64,000 bases of DNA, from positions 1,136,657 through 1,200,656 of the forward strand of contig JAYKAV010001234.1 of the NCBI GenBank assembly GCA_035582835.1. The letters are read 5' to 3'. The stretch is from Phoebastria nigripes. Its lineage: Eukaryota > Chordata > Aves > Procellariiformes > Diomedeidae. Both the position numbers and the translations under genes were made by a program. Positions within the stretch are counted from its first letter, which is position 1. Each line of letters begins with the position of its first letter. The notes beneath the pieces are model-generated. The model ran no database searches and had not been told where the DNA came from. It worked only from the letters and a program-made list of their open reading frames with translations. Shown here one piece after another: positions 1 through 11,945 of this stretch.

Positions 1-150
1 CTGATGCAGGTCATGCAGAAGTTTGTAAAGACCACATGGCATTCGTGCAGTCCATTTAGTTGGGGAGCATGTTGAGGTGAAACAGCTGACCCCACATCAG
101 GCAGTGGTCATTTGATGGATTCAGCATAGCTGGTACATTTCAGACTCAAA

Positions 151-179
151 GACAGACAGAAACAGAGAGAGAGAGAGAG
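151..179. repeat. Short GACA/GA simple repeat
   Basis: A run of GACA units grades into an uninterrupted GA dinucleotide tract of about 16 bases. This is an ordinary microsatellite, with no sign of function. Confidence 0.8.
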
Positions 180-459
180 TTGTCTGCAGCATCCTTGGGG
201 CTACATTTCACTGGTCACCTCCACAGCTCCTTTCCCCTCCAACCATGATTGTCATGTGTGCAGGACTTCTCTGTGAGTGTGTGGAAAGGTCAGTTGCCCA
301 TTTCACTGGCTCATCTACAGTTGAGTGCCTCTGGCAAATGTGAACCTCTGACTGTCCTCTGTCTTCNTTAGATGGTTCAGGACCTTACATGTCCTTCCTT
401 TGCCTTAGCAGATGAACCCTTCATGGTCTCTAACATGTTTCTCCTTATCACGCCTCCCT

Positions 460-815
460 GAGATGGGCAGCTCTAATCCTCTCTTTACAACTTGGAAGTT
501 AGGGCACAGAGACTAAAGGCAAGTTTTTAAAGGTCCTTAAGAAACCTATGGATGCAGAGTTGACTGATACACTTTTCAAACACATGAAAGGCATAACTGC
601 AATTCAAATCGCTGAACTGAAAAGCCCTGAGGAGTCTATTTCCTTTTGATTGATTTCAATGGGAATTAGACACTGTTTGTTTCTGAAAATTGTCATGTGT
701 AAGTATCTAAAAGCCTCACTCTCAGCACCTTGTCTACAACATAGCAGGGAATGGAGCTGGAGTTTTCCAAGCATGACGCTACTACTCTAGCCACAGGTCC
801 CCTTCTTAATCCTTC
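460..815 (+). repeat. Degraded MIR/CR1-like ancient repeat pieces
   Basis: Three blocks resemble very old amniote or sauropsid interspersed repeats. Around 495-530 is a 'ttacaa..tgg.aagtt.agggcacagaga' pattern, like the MIR-type stretch in which a count-like AAACTGAGGCACAGAG motif is conserved. Around 643-675 is a 'gatttcaatgggaattagacac' pattern. Around 745-795 is 'agggaatggagctgga' followed by 'tagccacag'. The order and orientation fit one or two fossil elements broken by indels. The family name is from memory of motif patterns, not from a search. Confidence 0.4.
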
Positions 816-1030
816 CTTCTTTTTTTTTTAATGAAAAAAAGATTTAATGAAAAAAAAACCATAAGATTCAAAAGTTACTAGACAAATTCAAGAACAGATC
901 CACAAGTAGATACTGAAAACTGGACAGGGCTGTATCCTCTAGCACCCCTGATCCAACATTTCTGAATGCTGCGGGAAAACAGCATAAAGTGCCAAGGCTT
1001 ATAGGCTCCCCCTGAAGAGCATGTCCTTTT

Positions 1031-1118
1031 GCTATGTGGGAGACAGAACATTTGACCAGATGGACCATTGGTTTGCTCCAGGAAGGCATTTCTCATGCTC
1101 TGATGTTATTATGTCTTA
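1031..1118 (+). mobile_element. Old CR1-like LINE 3' end
   Basis: The stretch contains 'accagatggaccattggt' followed by 'ctccaggaaggcatttctcatg' and a tail with TTATG units. Sauropsid CR1 3' ends commonly carry a 'gatggaccattggtctgacccagtatggc' type block followed by TTATGT octamer repeats. The copy is heavily diverged and truncated at the 5' side; I see no coding part. Orientation is inferred from the tail lying at the right. Subfamily is not assigned. Confidence 0.5.
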
Positions 1119-1428
1119 AGCAGTCTGTGATAAGTGGCAGTATAAATGCACTGATAGCCTGTACTGAGCACCAGCTTCCATCACTCTGCAGTCACTGCTT
1201 CTGCTGCACCTCTCCTACGTCCACAGGAACATGTGGACCTTGAATGATGCAGTTGCCATTTTGCTATGTGGACTGCTTTTTGTCCTGAACCTGTACATTT
1301 TTAAATTGGAGTCTGAGCTGGTTATCTTCTTTAGAGCTATTTCATTGCCAAAGTTCCAAACCCATGAATGTGCTCTGCTTTCTCTTTTTTCTTCAAACTC
1401 TTTTGCATTCCATTTTTTTCCTTCACAG

Positions 1429-1507
1429 CACTGTTATTGTGGCAGTGGCTGGCATGATTATTGCTACTTACTCCCAATCCCCCAATGGCAGTGTAATACC
1501 TCTTTAA
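1429..1507 (+). other. Exon-like segment with hydrophobic frame (unproven)
   Basis: A pyrimidine-rich run (about 1376-1424) ends in TTCACAG at 1422-1428, a strong 3' splice-site pattern. Immediately after it a frame opens at 1430 and runs 25 codons to TAA at 1505-1507. The predicted residues begin TVIVAVAGMIIATY, which would make a short membrane-like hydrophobic segment, and continue with a polar SQSPNGS tail. There is no obvious donor before the stop, so it would be a last exon. I do not recognise the protein, and no partner exon was found in the window. A chance combination is quite possible. Confidence 0.2.
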
Positions 1508-1649
1508 TTGGGTATTTCTCCCTCCCGACACTAATCTCCTAACAAATGCTGATGCTGTGTTAGATGCTGCGTGGGGATCTCTCATCACTATCTCTTTAAG
1601 CAGGCAGTTGTGTGTGGAACGGATGCATAGTCACTCAGCATGGATGGAT

Positions 1650-1803
1650 TTGTCTGAGTCCCTGTCAGCTCCCTGTTTTTGTCACTGAAATCTTGCATTG
1701 CGGATCCGGATTTCTATTGCTTTAACTTTTTGAGGCAGATTTATCTCAGTCCCTGTCAGATCAATGGGTTTTGTCACAGAAATCTATGTGACTTTGTTCC
1801 CTG
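1650..1803 (+). repeat. Diverged ~91-bp direct repeat
   Basis: Two blocks share the order 'tccctgtcag' ... 'tttttgtcac-gaaatct'. The first begins near 1650 and the second near 1741, an offset of about 91 bases. The match is broken by substitutions and small indels, so this is an old local duplication or two copies of one old repeat. No coding frame follows it. Confidence 0.5.
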
Positions 1804-3019
1804 TGGAGATCTGGCTAGTCAAGTTCGTGGAGGCTGATTTGGAAAACGGAACCTGAGGCCTTGTTTGGCTATGTCGGGGGGGGAACAATAAGAACTGAAA
1901 AGAGCAGAGGCCTAACAACCATGAAGACTTAACTAGAAAATACAGCAGCAAAAGAAAGAAAGTTCATGAGAGACAGACAACACATACTCCAAGAGAGCAC
2001 ATTCCTTCTAAAATATGTGCACACGTGTATTTTTGTAGGTTCGGGGCTCTCCATCTGCTAGCATCATAAACGGCTGCTCCCTCTGTCCATGGACTGCAGC
2101 CATATAACAATGACTGTGATCTTATAAAGTTGTAGGTCTAGGGCAGATCAGCCTTTGCAAGACAGTCCTCTAAGTATGGTTGCTCAAAAAACCCCTACAG
2201 CTGTGGAGGCGGTAAGTCCATAGGAGGCACTCTTCCTTTAATGCCTCAACAATATATTAGGAGGCACTGTGCTATCTGAGATGATCTTTCTCAAGGGATA
2301 CAAGCCCAATTTTCTTTTTGCCTGTAGCCATCAGACTGCATGGTTGTCTGACACTGCAGTGATGTCAACAACAGAGTCTTCCAGATAAAGCTCAGCTTTA
2401 GTGAGCTGCTACGTGTCCATCTTGTCTCCTTGGCTGATTCAAAAATTTCCAGGAACAGCTTCAGTAAATGGAAGTTTCCTGATGAAAAGTACATTTTTCA
2501 AATAATCTTTTGGTTGGACTGAGGAATAACATTATTTCCTTTGCTTATTACTACATGAAGATTTTTTGACAATGATTATCACAGTTGAATTTGACCATGA
2601 TCAAGGTCTGAATGAACTTCTAGAACAAAGTGGTAGTAGTAATAATAATAACAATAACAATAATAGGAAAGCAGGTAACATACATTAAAGGAAGAGCCTG
2701 GTGTTGACTGATAAAGATTCAGACTTGACTGGAACAGTCAACTCAACCTGAAAGCTCAACACAGCAGGGATGTAGTCCCTGTTGGTGAAACTGCCTCAAT
2801 TCTGTATTTGAAGCGAACATTTCAAAAAGAAAGGGTACCCCAGGAAAGAGGAGATTTGGGGAAGGTAGCTATTAGTATCTCAGGATTAATGAGAAACAGT
2901 GCAAATTGTTGGCCATGGGTCACCTCATTGTTCTCTTTGCAATATTCCAGTCATGGGCTTTCTTTACAGCAGATGCTCATTCTGTGCCTGCCTTGTAATA
3001 ATTCCCTTCTTTCTTTTTA
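1804..3019. other. No gene seen; AT-rich trinucleotide tract inside
   Basis: The only structured element is a GTA/AAT/AAC-type trinucleotide tract at 2632-2665, possibly the tail of an old retroelement. A run of eight G lies near 1876. Open frames here are short and carry no recognisable domain. Confidence 0.6.
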
Positions 3020-3039
3020 ATGAAACTCTCCTTTTGTTG

Positions 3040-3285
3040 TATGCTTTTCTATTTCAATTTTACCTCTGGAAATTCTTCATTCCCATTTTTCACCTTCCAA
3101 TCCTTCTTCATCCATCCTTCTCTCCCTGCCTCACTTAAACATTCAGCTTCTCTTTTGCTTCTTCCTCTATGTGATTATCTATCCTCTTTTAACTGGTACC
3201 CCTCCTTAGTTTTTTCCCTTTCCATCCTTTCATCTCTCTCTCTCCCTTTTACTGCTTGCTCTCTCAGTCTCTCAGCTTGCTGCTT
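3040..3285. repeat. Long pyrimidine-rich low-complexity block
   Basis: The + strand is dominated by C and T for about 245 bases, with irregular TTCC, TCTC and CTTT runs and no fixed unit. Such blocks are common in introns and spacer DNA and produce long artificial Ser/Leu/Phe-rich frames. It ends in a CTTAG that could act as a splice acceptor, but the frame after it closes at once. Confidence 0.7.
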
Positions 3286-3299
3286 AGGAAGCGGTAGTC

Positions 3300-6200
3300 C
3301 TTAGATATTGAAATGACATGTTTAGTTTCTGCTTGCGATTCTGTGCTAGGTACCTCTGTATATGTCTGTGCAGTTTCAGACAGAGCGTAAGCCTTGGTAA
3401 ATACAGGAAACTAAGCTGGAAGTAAAGCTGAGTGGAAGGCTGCTTACTTGTGCCTGTGATTTGTAGCTGTTTAATAATGGCCTCCTGATTAACACAGACT
3501 GCAATTCCGGAAATGCCACAGTGATAGATACTCAATATATACCTAAATAGAGATACACAATTCCCTTAACATTTAAAGCCAGTACCAGCAGTACAACTAT
3601 TATCTTGTAAATTGTTCACACCACTGCCTGTGTGCGTATCGCCTGGTAAAACACAACTTTAATTCTGCATGGTTCTCTGAGGACTAACAAGGTGTTAAAT
3701 GATCATTATTACATGCAGCTGTCACCATGCTTGCAGTTTTATCAAACCAAAAGAATTATGTTGTAGCTTTCATGTTTTCACTTCAGAACAATGCAAAAAA
3801 TTATGTTTTTAATAACACTGCTGAAACTGTCCCCTCATAAGTCATCTCGTCTGCTACAGTAACTGCTTTTCACAGAGGTCCTTGTATTTTATCTGGTTAT
3901 AGTTAGTTAACAAAGAAGAATTACAAGGCTTGGCTAGACCAAGAGCGATGAGATACCTGTAACCATCCTATTGCTTTAGTCCATCTCTTTTGGTACATCT
4001 TAATGTGCAGCAAGGTCACTTCAATAAGGAGCTTTGAAATACTTGCTATTGCTGCTTTCAGACTCANTTCCAGAAGCACACAAGATTACTTTAGTCAGAT
4101 TACCTCTCTGTGGTCTCCTTCTGCAGGTAATGTGTCTGCAGGATGACTTCCCAAGCAGGCAGAAAGAAAGGACCAAAGGACAATAGCAGGTCAGTCATTA
4201 GTAAGACAATCCAAGAGCAAAGGCTGCCTGTTCTATCCTAAGCTAATTGCCTCTCCTGCCTTCACCACAAGTATAAACCAGGCTGAATAGTTCAATCTGC
4301 CATCCTGGCTCAATTAACCAAGCTGAGAGTTGCTGTTACACACCCTGCAAGGGTAATAACTATCTTTTAGCAAAGATCCAGGTCTAGCAATGAGGAGGTG
4401 CAGAGGTGCATTCACAAAGATGAATACTAACCTGGATTGCTGCAGTATTAACTGAGAGTGCCTGTGAGAGCACATCTCAGGTGCTGTTATGTGTCAGAAC
4501 CTAGAAGGAGATGTTTGAAAACCAATTTGGAAAAGGGGCTTTAGCACAAAGTGTGGGAGCCCACATTTGGAAAAAAAAAATAACTAGACTTGAGTTGCAC
4601 CAGCACAGCTGTGGGAGGAAGACTTGCACAATGCCTTGACTGCAGCCATGGCTGTTTTTCCTCACATTTGTGGGCTCTAATTCTATATAAAATAAGAAAA
4701 GGGGGTGTGAGACAACACTGCATCATCTTGACAGTCCTTTCTAAATCTATAAAAGATGGGCTGTAAGTTCCTCAGCGTCTTGCTACCATATAAGCAGGCA
4801 ACAGCAAATTGCCATCTCTAGAGCCATGCAGGACAATGACAAATTGGTGAAAGCCAGCCNAATTCTGCCAATAGCAGTGTCCAGCCATGTTTTCCAATAG
4901 TTGGCTCATTAGTAGAAATACAGATTTCCAAGACAGCAAAAGACGATTAGGGAGCTCTGTAAAAGCCTCAAGGCTGGCTATGAGACAAGTCTCAGAGGAC
5001 TGTGATATAAAGTCTTTGCATGTACGCCCCTGATTTTAAGCTGACAGAGATCAGTGTTGGACTAAAGGTCTGATAGATGTTTATTACCTGAAACTGGCTG
5101 ACAGTCTCAGTCCACCTTCTACTGGATAGCCGCCTACACCACTAAAGAAACAGGCAATCAGCTCATATTTCCAAATTTGTGGGTATTCAGGCTAGCACTT
5201 TAAATTGACCATGAGGGCTAAGGTGTCTTGCCCCCTCAGTAGAGATCTGTCTGGTTCAGGACTGAGGCAAACTGGCAATGTGTGGAGAGAAGGAGCTTAT
5301 GGTAGTTTGCTTATGCTGTACCTGTCCAAAAAAACCAGAGAGGACTCACATTTCTATGTCTGTCAGTCTGGCATACTTCCCAGGCACTAAAATTCTGTAA
5401 AAATCAGAACTCTGGAACGTTTTCTTTAAATAGCCAGAGACACTGGTTAGCAAAAAGTCACTGGGGGAGCAGAAATATTAGGTTACAGCCTAAATAACAA
5501 CTTCAGCNACAATGGGAAGTCAGGTGGATTTACTGGTTGTACTACCACAAAATTAGCTTTGCAGGAGTTGTAACTTGGGACAACATTGTATAGCTGTGAC
5601 TGCAACTTAAGCAGTTGTGCAGGGCCACATCTTCCCCTTGAAATGGGTGGTAGAAATGAAGGAGGTCACCAAATGGTTGTACTCAATGTAAAGCCAAATA
5701 AAGTTAAGTTAATACTTGAAGAGAATCGCAAGATAGGAAGTTTCCAGTGATATCAAGGAGGTTCAATCCTTTCCAGTTTGGAACAAAACAACCAATTGTA
5801 ATTAGCCTCATGTGAACTACTTGCATGAATACCCAAAAAAGGTCTGGTTACTTGTCCAGAATGTCTTAGATCTCGAAACTGGGTCAGAAATCAGACTCTA
5901 TTGTCAGATCATCAATTTTCTGGTTACAGTGAAAATGTAAGGATTGCTTTGGAGCATATATATGACTACCTTCAGCTTCTTTCTAGCCCAGACCTCCATT
6001 AGCCAATCCCACTGTACCTTACTGCATTCAGATTCCCCTCTAAGACAAAGCCTACAGCTGAGTAAATGTTGCATTGTTTAAAACTCAGAATTTTATGGTA
6101 AAAGTGAGGAGCAGAATCATGAAGGCTCCAGTAAGATGCTTTGGTAACAGCTTGCCNTCAGTTCTAAGCAGCAGGGAAATGTACTGCATGGAAGACAGCC

Positions 6201-9200
6201 TCCGACAAAATCTGTGCTCAGGTCAGGTGCCACTGTATACACCAAATCTGTTGCTTTGAACTGCACTCTAAAGGAAACCAGCAGCTAATACTATCTACAG
6301 AGAACTGTGGTTTCTGAAACTGTTGAGTGGTCTTTTAAGGCAGTCCCATACAGAGCCTCCATTACAACAGATAATCAGAATAAGAGCTTCTTCAGAGAGA
6401 AAGGGGGCGAGTTCCTTGGAAAGTACTTGGAAAAGAGCATTTCAAGCTATCTGTGCAGGAAAAGATCAAAAAGAAATAGTAGATTTTTATCCTTGTTAAT
6501 AAGCAACTCAGTAATGGAAACAATGCTACATGTTCCAGCTACTTCTCAAAGAAACTAGCATTAGCAGTCTTGTCTCCGAGCTTCAGCCCACTTGCACCCC
6601 CAGAGCTCCTGCAGGGAGAACAGAGACNGCTGCTCACAGAACAACACGGTACAGCAGCAGAGCTGGTGCAGCTACATCACTTTTGGCCTATTTGAAAAAT
6701 TTTCCCTGGGACTTTGGCCTTAGACGCAAAATTAAGTGCAACACAACCCATGTTCCCAGACAACGTGACATTCCTGTAAAAAGAGGAGGGCTGTTCAGCA
6801 CTGTGGCAAAATGTGAGAGATTGCATCGTGGCAAATGCTCTGCTAAAGCTGATGCTTTATGGAAAAACAGCTAAGGGCACTAGAGCACAGCTCCATTCTG
6901 CAGCTAAGGTAATTCCCCTCCTGCCCCCAGTGTAAAGTCCTCCAAATCAGCTAGGCTAATCCTCAGAGAAAGTGTAAATTATCCAGCAGAATCATTACAG
7001 GGCATACAAAATTATGCAGTCCATCTAAGAAGGACTACTATTGCCTTTTAGATTGGAAGGCTCTTTTAAATTTAATTAATCAGATCACCTTTGTGTACAA
7101 TTAGAACTGTATCTCCCAGTGATACTTCTGCTTTGATAACAACATGACCTTCAGGAAAACAGAGCTTAGCAAATTATTGCTTCTAAATTTCACATATTGA
7201 GGATTTGGTGGGTCACCTGCAGACATGACTTTTGGGTGTGTTGAAACGGCGACACAGGCAGGCCAAAGGAAATATCCTCCCCCTTCTCTCTGCAGTGTTA
7301 AGCATAGATCTTCAGNTGTTTGGGAGCTGACAGCATGGGAACAGCTCTCATCTTTGGTAAAACATCCCTCCCCCACTGTAAAAGCAAGTTTATCACAGAC
7401 AGATTCCCTTAAGGTTAAACATAATCAGTCAGGGCCAGCTGCTCTTACAGCCTCCTTTTAGTCTCCTCTAACATTTGTGAGATCGCCTGTAAGTTACCAT
7501 AAAAAATCAGGTAAAGCAGCAATGCTGGAAGCAGTTCAAGCTGAAAGTCAGACTAAGTGCACACCACTGCAGTCACTGTCTCAGGTGGGAACTGGTAAAA
7601 TGACAGTGTAGAATGACAGCTTAAGAGGAACCTGTGGGCGGGTAGGCATTAAACCTGTCCCAGACACACAGACTTGTCACCTAAGTCACACAAGAAGAGG
7701 TTGGTGAAACAGCACAAAATTATCTAATTGTATTAGGAAGAAGAACAAGTTATCTAATTCATGTGTTGTGCTGCCAGAAATCTAAATCAGAGCTCACAAC
7801 ACTGGAATTTTGGATGTCTTAAGACACAGAGGAAAGTGGCAGATAAACTCTTGTCATCTTTATTCAGGATCAAAAGCCACTGGATTTTTTTGTGGCCATC
7901 ACAAATTCAATCCAAATGAAGGGGAATGCGAAGTTTGATGGTGCCTGTCTCCTAAAATCTTCTGTACCATGAACACCAGGGCAACAACATTTGGTGCTGA
8001 AACAGTCTCCCAGTCAGCCTCAGAGCTAGATGAAGCAAAATCATCATGACTAAAGCAAAGTGAAGAGGAGCTTGCCGTGGGCCAGTTTTATATCTCTATT
8101 TTGTATCTTACAACACAGTTAAGAAATCACGAATGGTGTTTGAATTCTTCATTCATTCCTATACCTTAGCAATGCTCAGTAGAGAAAGAATATTAAGAAT
8201 ACGTAGTACCACTGCTTACTGAAATAGCTAACGGTCCTTTCACAAGGCAGCTCTTGCCCTAAAGTTAATTTCTTTTAGCACCTAAACAGTGCTAAGCAAA
8301 CCACTAATTGATTCCTGAGCCCTTGCAAACAGCCACCGTCCTATTGTTAACCTTCTTTCTACAAGACAATGAATACGAAACTGTCAGGGCTCTGCCTCCG
8401 TGGGGGGCCCGGCATGGTGAGAGCATGATAAAACACTTGAAATGGCTCTGGCCTTTCCTCTCACATGGTGCCCAGAGCAGCTGTTCCCATAACTGTTCTT
8501 GAGCATCCAGAGGGATGGTTTTTCCCTAAGCCACAATGGTGAAAGACAGTCCTTGCCATCTGTGATCGGACAGAAAGGTTGTATCCTTCGGCTCTCAGCC
8601 ACGCCTGTATCCTCTCTGCTGATTATAATCAGGGAGACACCTGCCTCAGAAGAGGCTTGCTTGGCATGAGGTGCAGCAAAGGATTTACAGTTGGATTAAT
8701 AGCTGTATGGCTGCTTTTAAATACCTTGCAGGAGAGATTTTCTGGAAGGGGCAGGCATTGCAATGGGACTGGCAGAGCTCCCTAGCTCACATGCACTAGG
8801 CTCTGAATGCACTAGAGCAATGGGAAGGACCAAGGAATGTTGTACTTTCACAGTGATTTACTAAACCAGACTCCAAGAAAAGCTGTAATATTGGGACGTG
8901 CTCCCATGGTGAATTTGTTTCTGTTGTTCAGTTTTTCTTGTGATCTCTCAGCAAACCTGTTTTGAAGGCTTTCGTGTGTCCTGCTACTCTTTGTCCAGCA
9001 GCAGAACTTCTCTGGACCAACTGTACAGACATCTTTCTTTCTCAGTTCAGCGAAGGGTTCTTTGGTAGCCAGTAATCCCCTGACTTTGCAGACCTTGGTC
9101 TACTGTGAATAACACACTTTTTAGTAGCTCACTTGACATGTACCCCAGTGCACAACTGGTGTCCTGAGCACACAGAAGTCCAACCTCCGAGAGGACAGAC

Positions 9201-9350
9201 AGACTGGGCAATGGGAGGTGAGCTGCATACAGATGCACAGAAGGATCACTGCTCTCCAGGGAGCCACCATGAAAAGCATCTGCCAAAGGAAACCCTCCTA
9301 ACTTCCTGCCAGGGTGTGAAAAGGAATGACACCATGACAGACAGAGTGAC
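3300..9350. other. No gene or clear repeat seen
   Basis: I find no recognisable coding exon, RNA gene or young mobile element over these six kilobases. Six isolated undetermined bases lie here (4067, 4860, 5508, 6157, 6628, 7316). Around 7050-7105 there is an AT-rich patch with TTTAATTAAT next to ATCACCTTTGTG, which resembles homeodomain plus TCF/SOX binding motifs. Short motifs of this kind are frequent by chance. Confidence 0.5.
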
Positions 9351-9354
9351 AAAC

Positions 9355-9396
9355 AAGTGTGGAGTGATAAGTGTGGAGTGACAAGTGTGGAGTGCC
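9355..9396 (+). repeat. Three tandem copies of a 14-bp unit
   Basis: The unit AAGTGTGGAGTGAC occurs three times without spacer; copies differ only in the last two bases (AT, AC, CC). It is a young minisatellite-like duplication. It lies inside an anonymous open frame of 154 codons (9357-9821, + strand) whose product I do not recognise; the repeat helps keep that frame open in more than one register. Confidence 0.9.
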
Positions 9397-9876
9397 TCAC
9401 AACAGGGACCAGTCTGTTGGTAATGCTCAGAAAACCCCTAATCCCCACAAGGAGGAGGAAGGACAAACAGCCTCCACCAAAGCCATCACCTCCACGGTGT
9501 CCAGTATCCTTTCCACATATTCATCAATTGCAAAGCCACATCCCAGGCAGGCAGGCTAGTAACTCTGGGGTAACGGTGTACACACTGACATCATTTGAGC
9601 TCCCTAGGGTTGAGCTGTTCTACAGCTGGGGCTCCCATTCAGCGGTTCTCAGTGATAAACTAATTCCCTTAATCATGAGATTGTACCCTTTCTCCTCCAG
9701 AAAGATACAAAGAATAGTCCACTTACCAGCTGAAAGGGCCCTGAACCTTCCTGACAGATTTCTGTGGAATCTATCCTTGAAACTCCAGTGGAAGCGATTA
9801 GTGTCTTTCACATCTATGTGACGATAATTTGCAACTGGACATTTCTCATTCTCTGTGTCTCTGTTTCATTTTGTAG

Positions 9877-9962
9877 GATGGCCATCGCTGCTATAGCTTA
9901 ATGCCAACACTGAGTTCATGCCACCTCCTGCAGTCAATGTATGCCTGAGGAGACAGAATAAA
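9877..9962 (+). other. Terminal-exon-like segment with polyadenylation signal
   Basis: A continuous pyrimidine-rich stretch (about 9841-9872) ends in TTTTGTAG at 9869-9876, a near-ideal 3' splice site. The frame after it starts DGHRCYSLMPT and runs 23 codons to TGA at 9946-9948. A canonical AATAAA lies 8 bases later at 9957-9962, followed within about 40 bases by a T/GT-rich stretch. This is the layout expected of a last exon of a coding or long non-coding transcript. No upstream exon is identified, and the peptide is not recognised. Confidence 0.25.
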
Positions 9963-11835
9963 TAGTTATTAAACCTACTCTAGGTTTGCTGTCATATTGT
10001 AACTAGGCACTGGAAATCAAATAAATATATCATATAAGACGAGCAGTTAAAACATCTACTGAAAAAACAGATTCAGGCAAAATGGCTTAATCTGCAGCAT
10101 TAATGAGTAACAGATTGTTCCATCAGTAGTATATGACAAGCAGCATGCAAGAAGGCAAAACTCATACAAGTTCCCAAGGACTCATACCCTCGTAAAAGAC
10201 CCAGTTCAGAAGAATACTCGAGAACATGATTAAGGTTAAGCACGTGTTTAAATCCCATTGATTTCAGTGAGACTGAGGTACCAGCTTAAATGCTTTTTCA
10301 AATCAAGGTGCTTTACTGAACTGAAGAATATACTGTGCATAAAGCTCAAAGTCAGAAGCAAGAAGAGCTGGGAGGACAGGGCTGGCCAGCTCTGCATTGA
10401 TGGACATATGCAGCCATCCTGCTATCCCAGCTACTAGGAAGAGGGAGTCGTAGCTCCGTGTTTCATCTGCTGCCTAAGAGTCTTCCCTAAGATTCATCTC
10501 CTAAGTTAGCCTTTGTCTATGCCACACACTATCTTTTTTTCTAATGTAATCCTCAGTATAAGGAGAAAAATGAAAAGGGATCCTCAGACTTTGCCCACTA
10601 CCAAGCATATATCCTGACTTCTTGCCTGCATGGGCACAGCTCACAAAAACATCACTGCACAGCCATCTTGTGCTCCCTGCTGCACAGCACGTGCACAGTT
10701 GCAGATGATCAGTAGCAGTTCCAGGATCCAAATAGGACCGGGGCCACACTTCACATGCAGAATGAAAAACTAGCTTCTTTCTCAAAAGAGCTTGCTGACT
10801 TAATGAATGCTGAGAGAAAGAGAACAGAGGAATAAAACAGAGAAAGCTCAAGGCCTTTAAGGACAGAAAGGGAGTCTGAGAAAGGGAGATAGTAAAAAAC
10901 AGACAGATAGTATTTCTTCTGTTGAATACATGCACCTAAAACCCAGCAGAAACAATACAAGGATATGAATTTGTGTGTGCAGCCCTGCCCACCAGAAGGG
11001 CCCATACCCATATTAATTGAGTATGTCTGCAATGCCATTAGCTAGATGCTGCAGAGAAAATAATGAAATTGCTTCACAAAAGCAATGAAGACAACTGGCC
11101 AGCTCTTGCTATGGCTAATTCAGACTGGCTCTGTGTTTCTTATGTATTATTATTCAGTTTTAACTTATTCCTTTATTTCTTATGTCTGATCAGGCGAAGC
11201 AGACATAATACTCCTCCACACACACACTATAATCTGTTTCTATTCTCTTAACAACGATTTGTGTCATTCTGCTAGCAGCAAGGGTCAGCGTGGACAGTGG
11301 TTAGGAAAGCAGCAGAAATCAGTGTGACTGGTGCTAGTGAATGGCCTGCTCTATCCATGAATGCTTTGCTGCCTAAAGCTTAAGAAGTCACATGGGGTGT
11401 TTAAAGAGAGGAGAAAATGTCTATTAATTGGCAAAGCCTTTGGAGCCTAGGGTTTTCATCCAGCTGTTACACTGAGGTGAAGCAAAGCCTCCGGGGTGTT
11501 TGTAGAGGGATGGAGCTCACAATTTTCCTTCTGTGACAAACAAGTTAGGTAAATGTGCACAAATATGGGGAAAGGGAAGGACATCTTCACCATGCTCAAT
11601 GCAAAAATCCTTAGTTATGCCTCCCTAGCAAGACCAATTGTCTTGATGTTTAATCTTTTCATATTCTTTAATCAACTCAGTGGTGTTAAATCCAAACTAG
11701 CTCAATTCATAGGTGGGATTTCTGCAAAGACATCCCTTAAATGGGTCTGCTACTATTCATACCATAGTCCCTCTTTAAATCCCTTCGGGAAAAGAAGACT
11801 GAGTCTGCAGTCTAGAAGCAGAAGACATGGATGTA
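9963..11835. other. No gene seen; one weak ancient-repeat match
   Basis: At about 10225-10315 the pattern 'aagcacgtgtttaaatccc' followed by 'attgatttcagtgagact' resembles an old sauropsid interspersed repeat that carries a 'taagcacatgcttaa' type block. The remainder shows no element. The long minus-strand frames at 10501-11038 come from a purine-rich + strand and have no recognisable domain. Confidence 0.4.
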
Positions 11836-11837
11836 AT

Positions 11838-11945
11838 CTTAACTGCAACTAGAAATCATTGCAATGACCTTGGATGAGTCAACGACTTCCTGGTGCCTGT
11901 CAGATAGGGAAGAGGGAGCCTTACTTGCCTGCATGGGAGACTATA
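11838..11945 (+). repeat. MIR-like ancient repeat fragment
   Basis: The order 'aatgaccttggatgagtcaacgacttc' then 'gtgcctgtcagatagggaag' then 'cttacttgcctgcatgg' follows the layout of MIR-like amniote elements (a tgaccttgggcaagtcactt block, a gtgcctcagttt block and a downstream count-like block). It is strongly diverged, and the family assignment is by motif memory only. Confidence 0.45.

Noticed and set aside
1231..1542. 103-codon + frame with a hydrophobic start (MWTLNDAVAILLCG)
   Set aside because: The hydrophobic stretch is followed by low-complexity Ser/Phe-rich residues from a pyrimidine tract. The exon-like reading at 1429 is in another frame and better supported.
3040..3285. Ser/Leu-rich frames in the pyrimidine block as coding sequence
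   Set aside because: All frames across such tracts read as Ser/Leu/Phe/Pro-rich peptides; this is a composition artefact.
9357..9821. 154-codon open frame on the + strand as a gene
   Set aside because: It overlaps a 14-bp tandem repeat, has no recognisable domain and no splice or promoter context, and its length is within chance for this much sequence.
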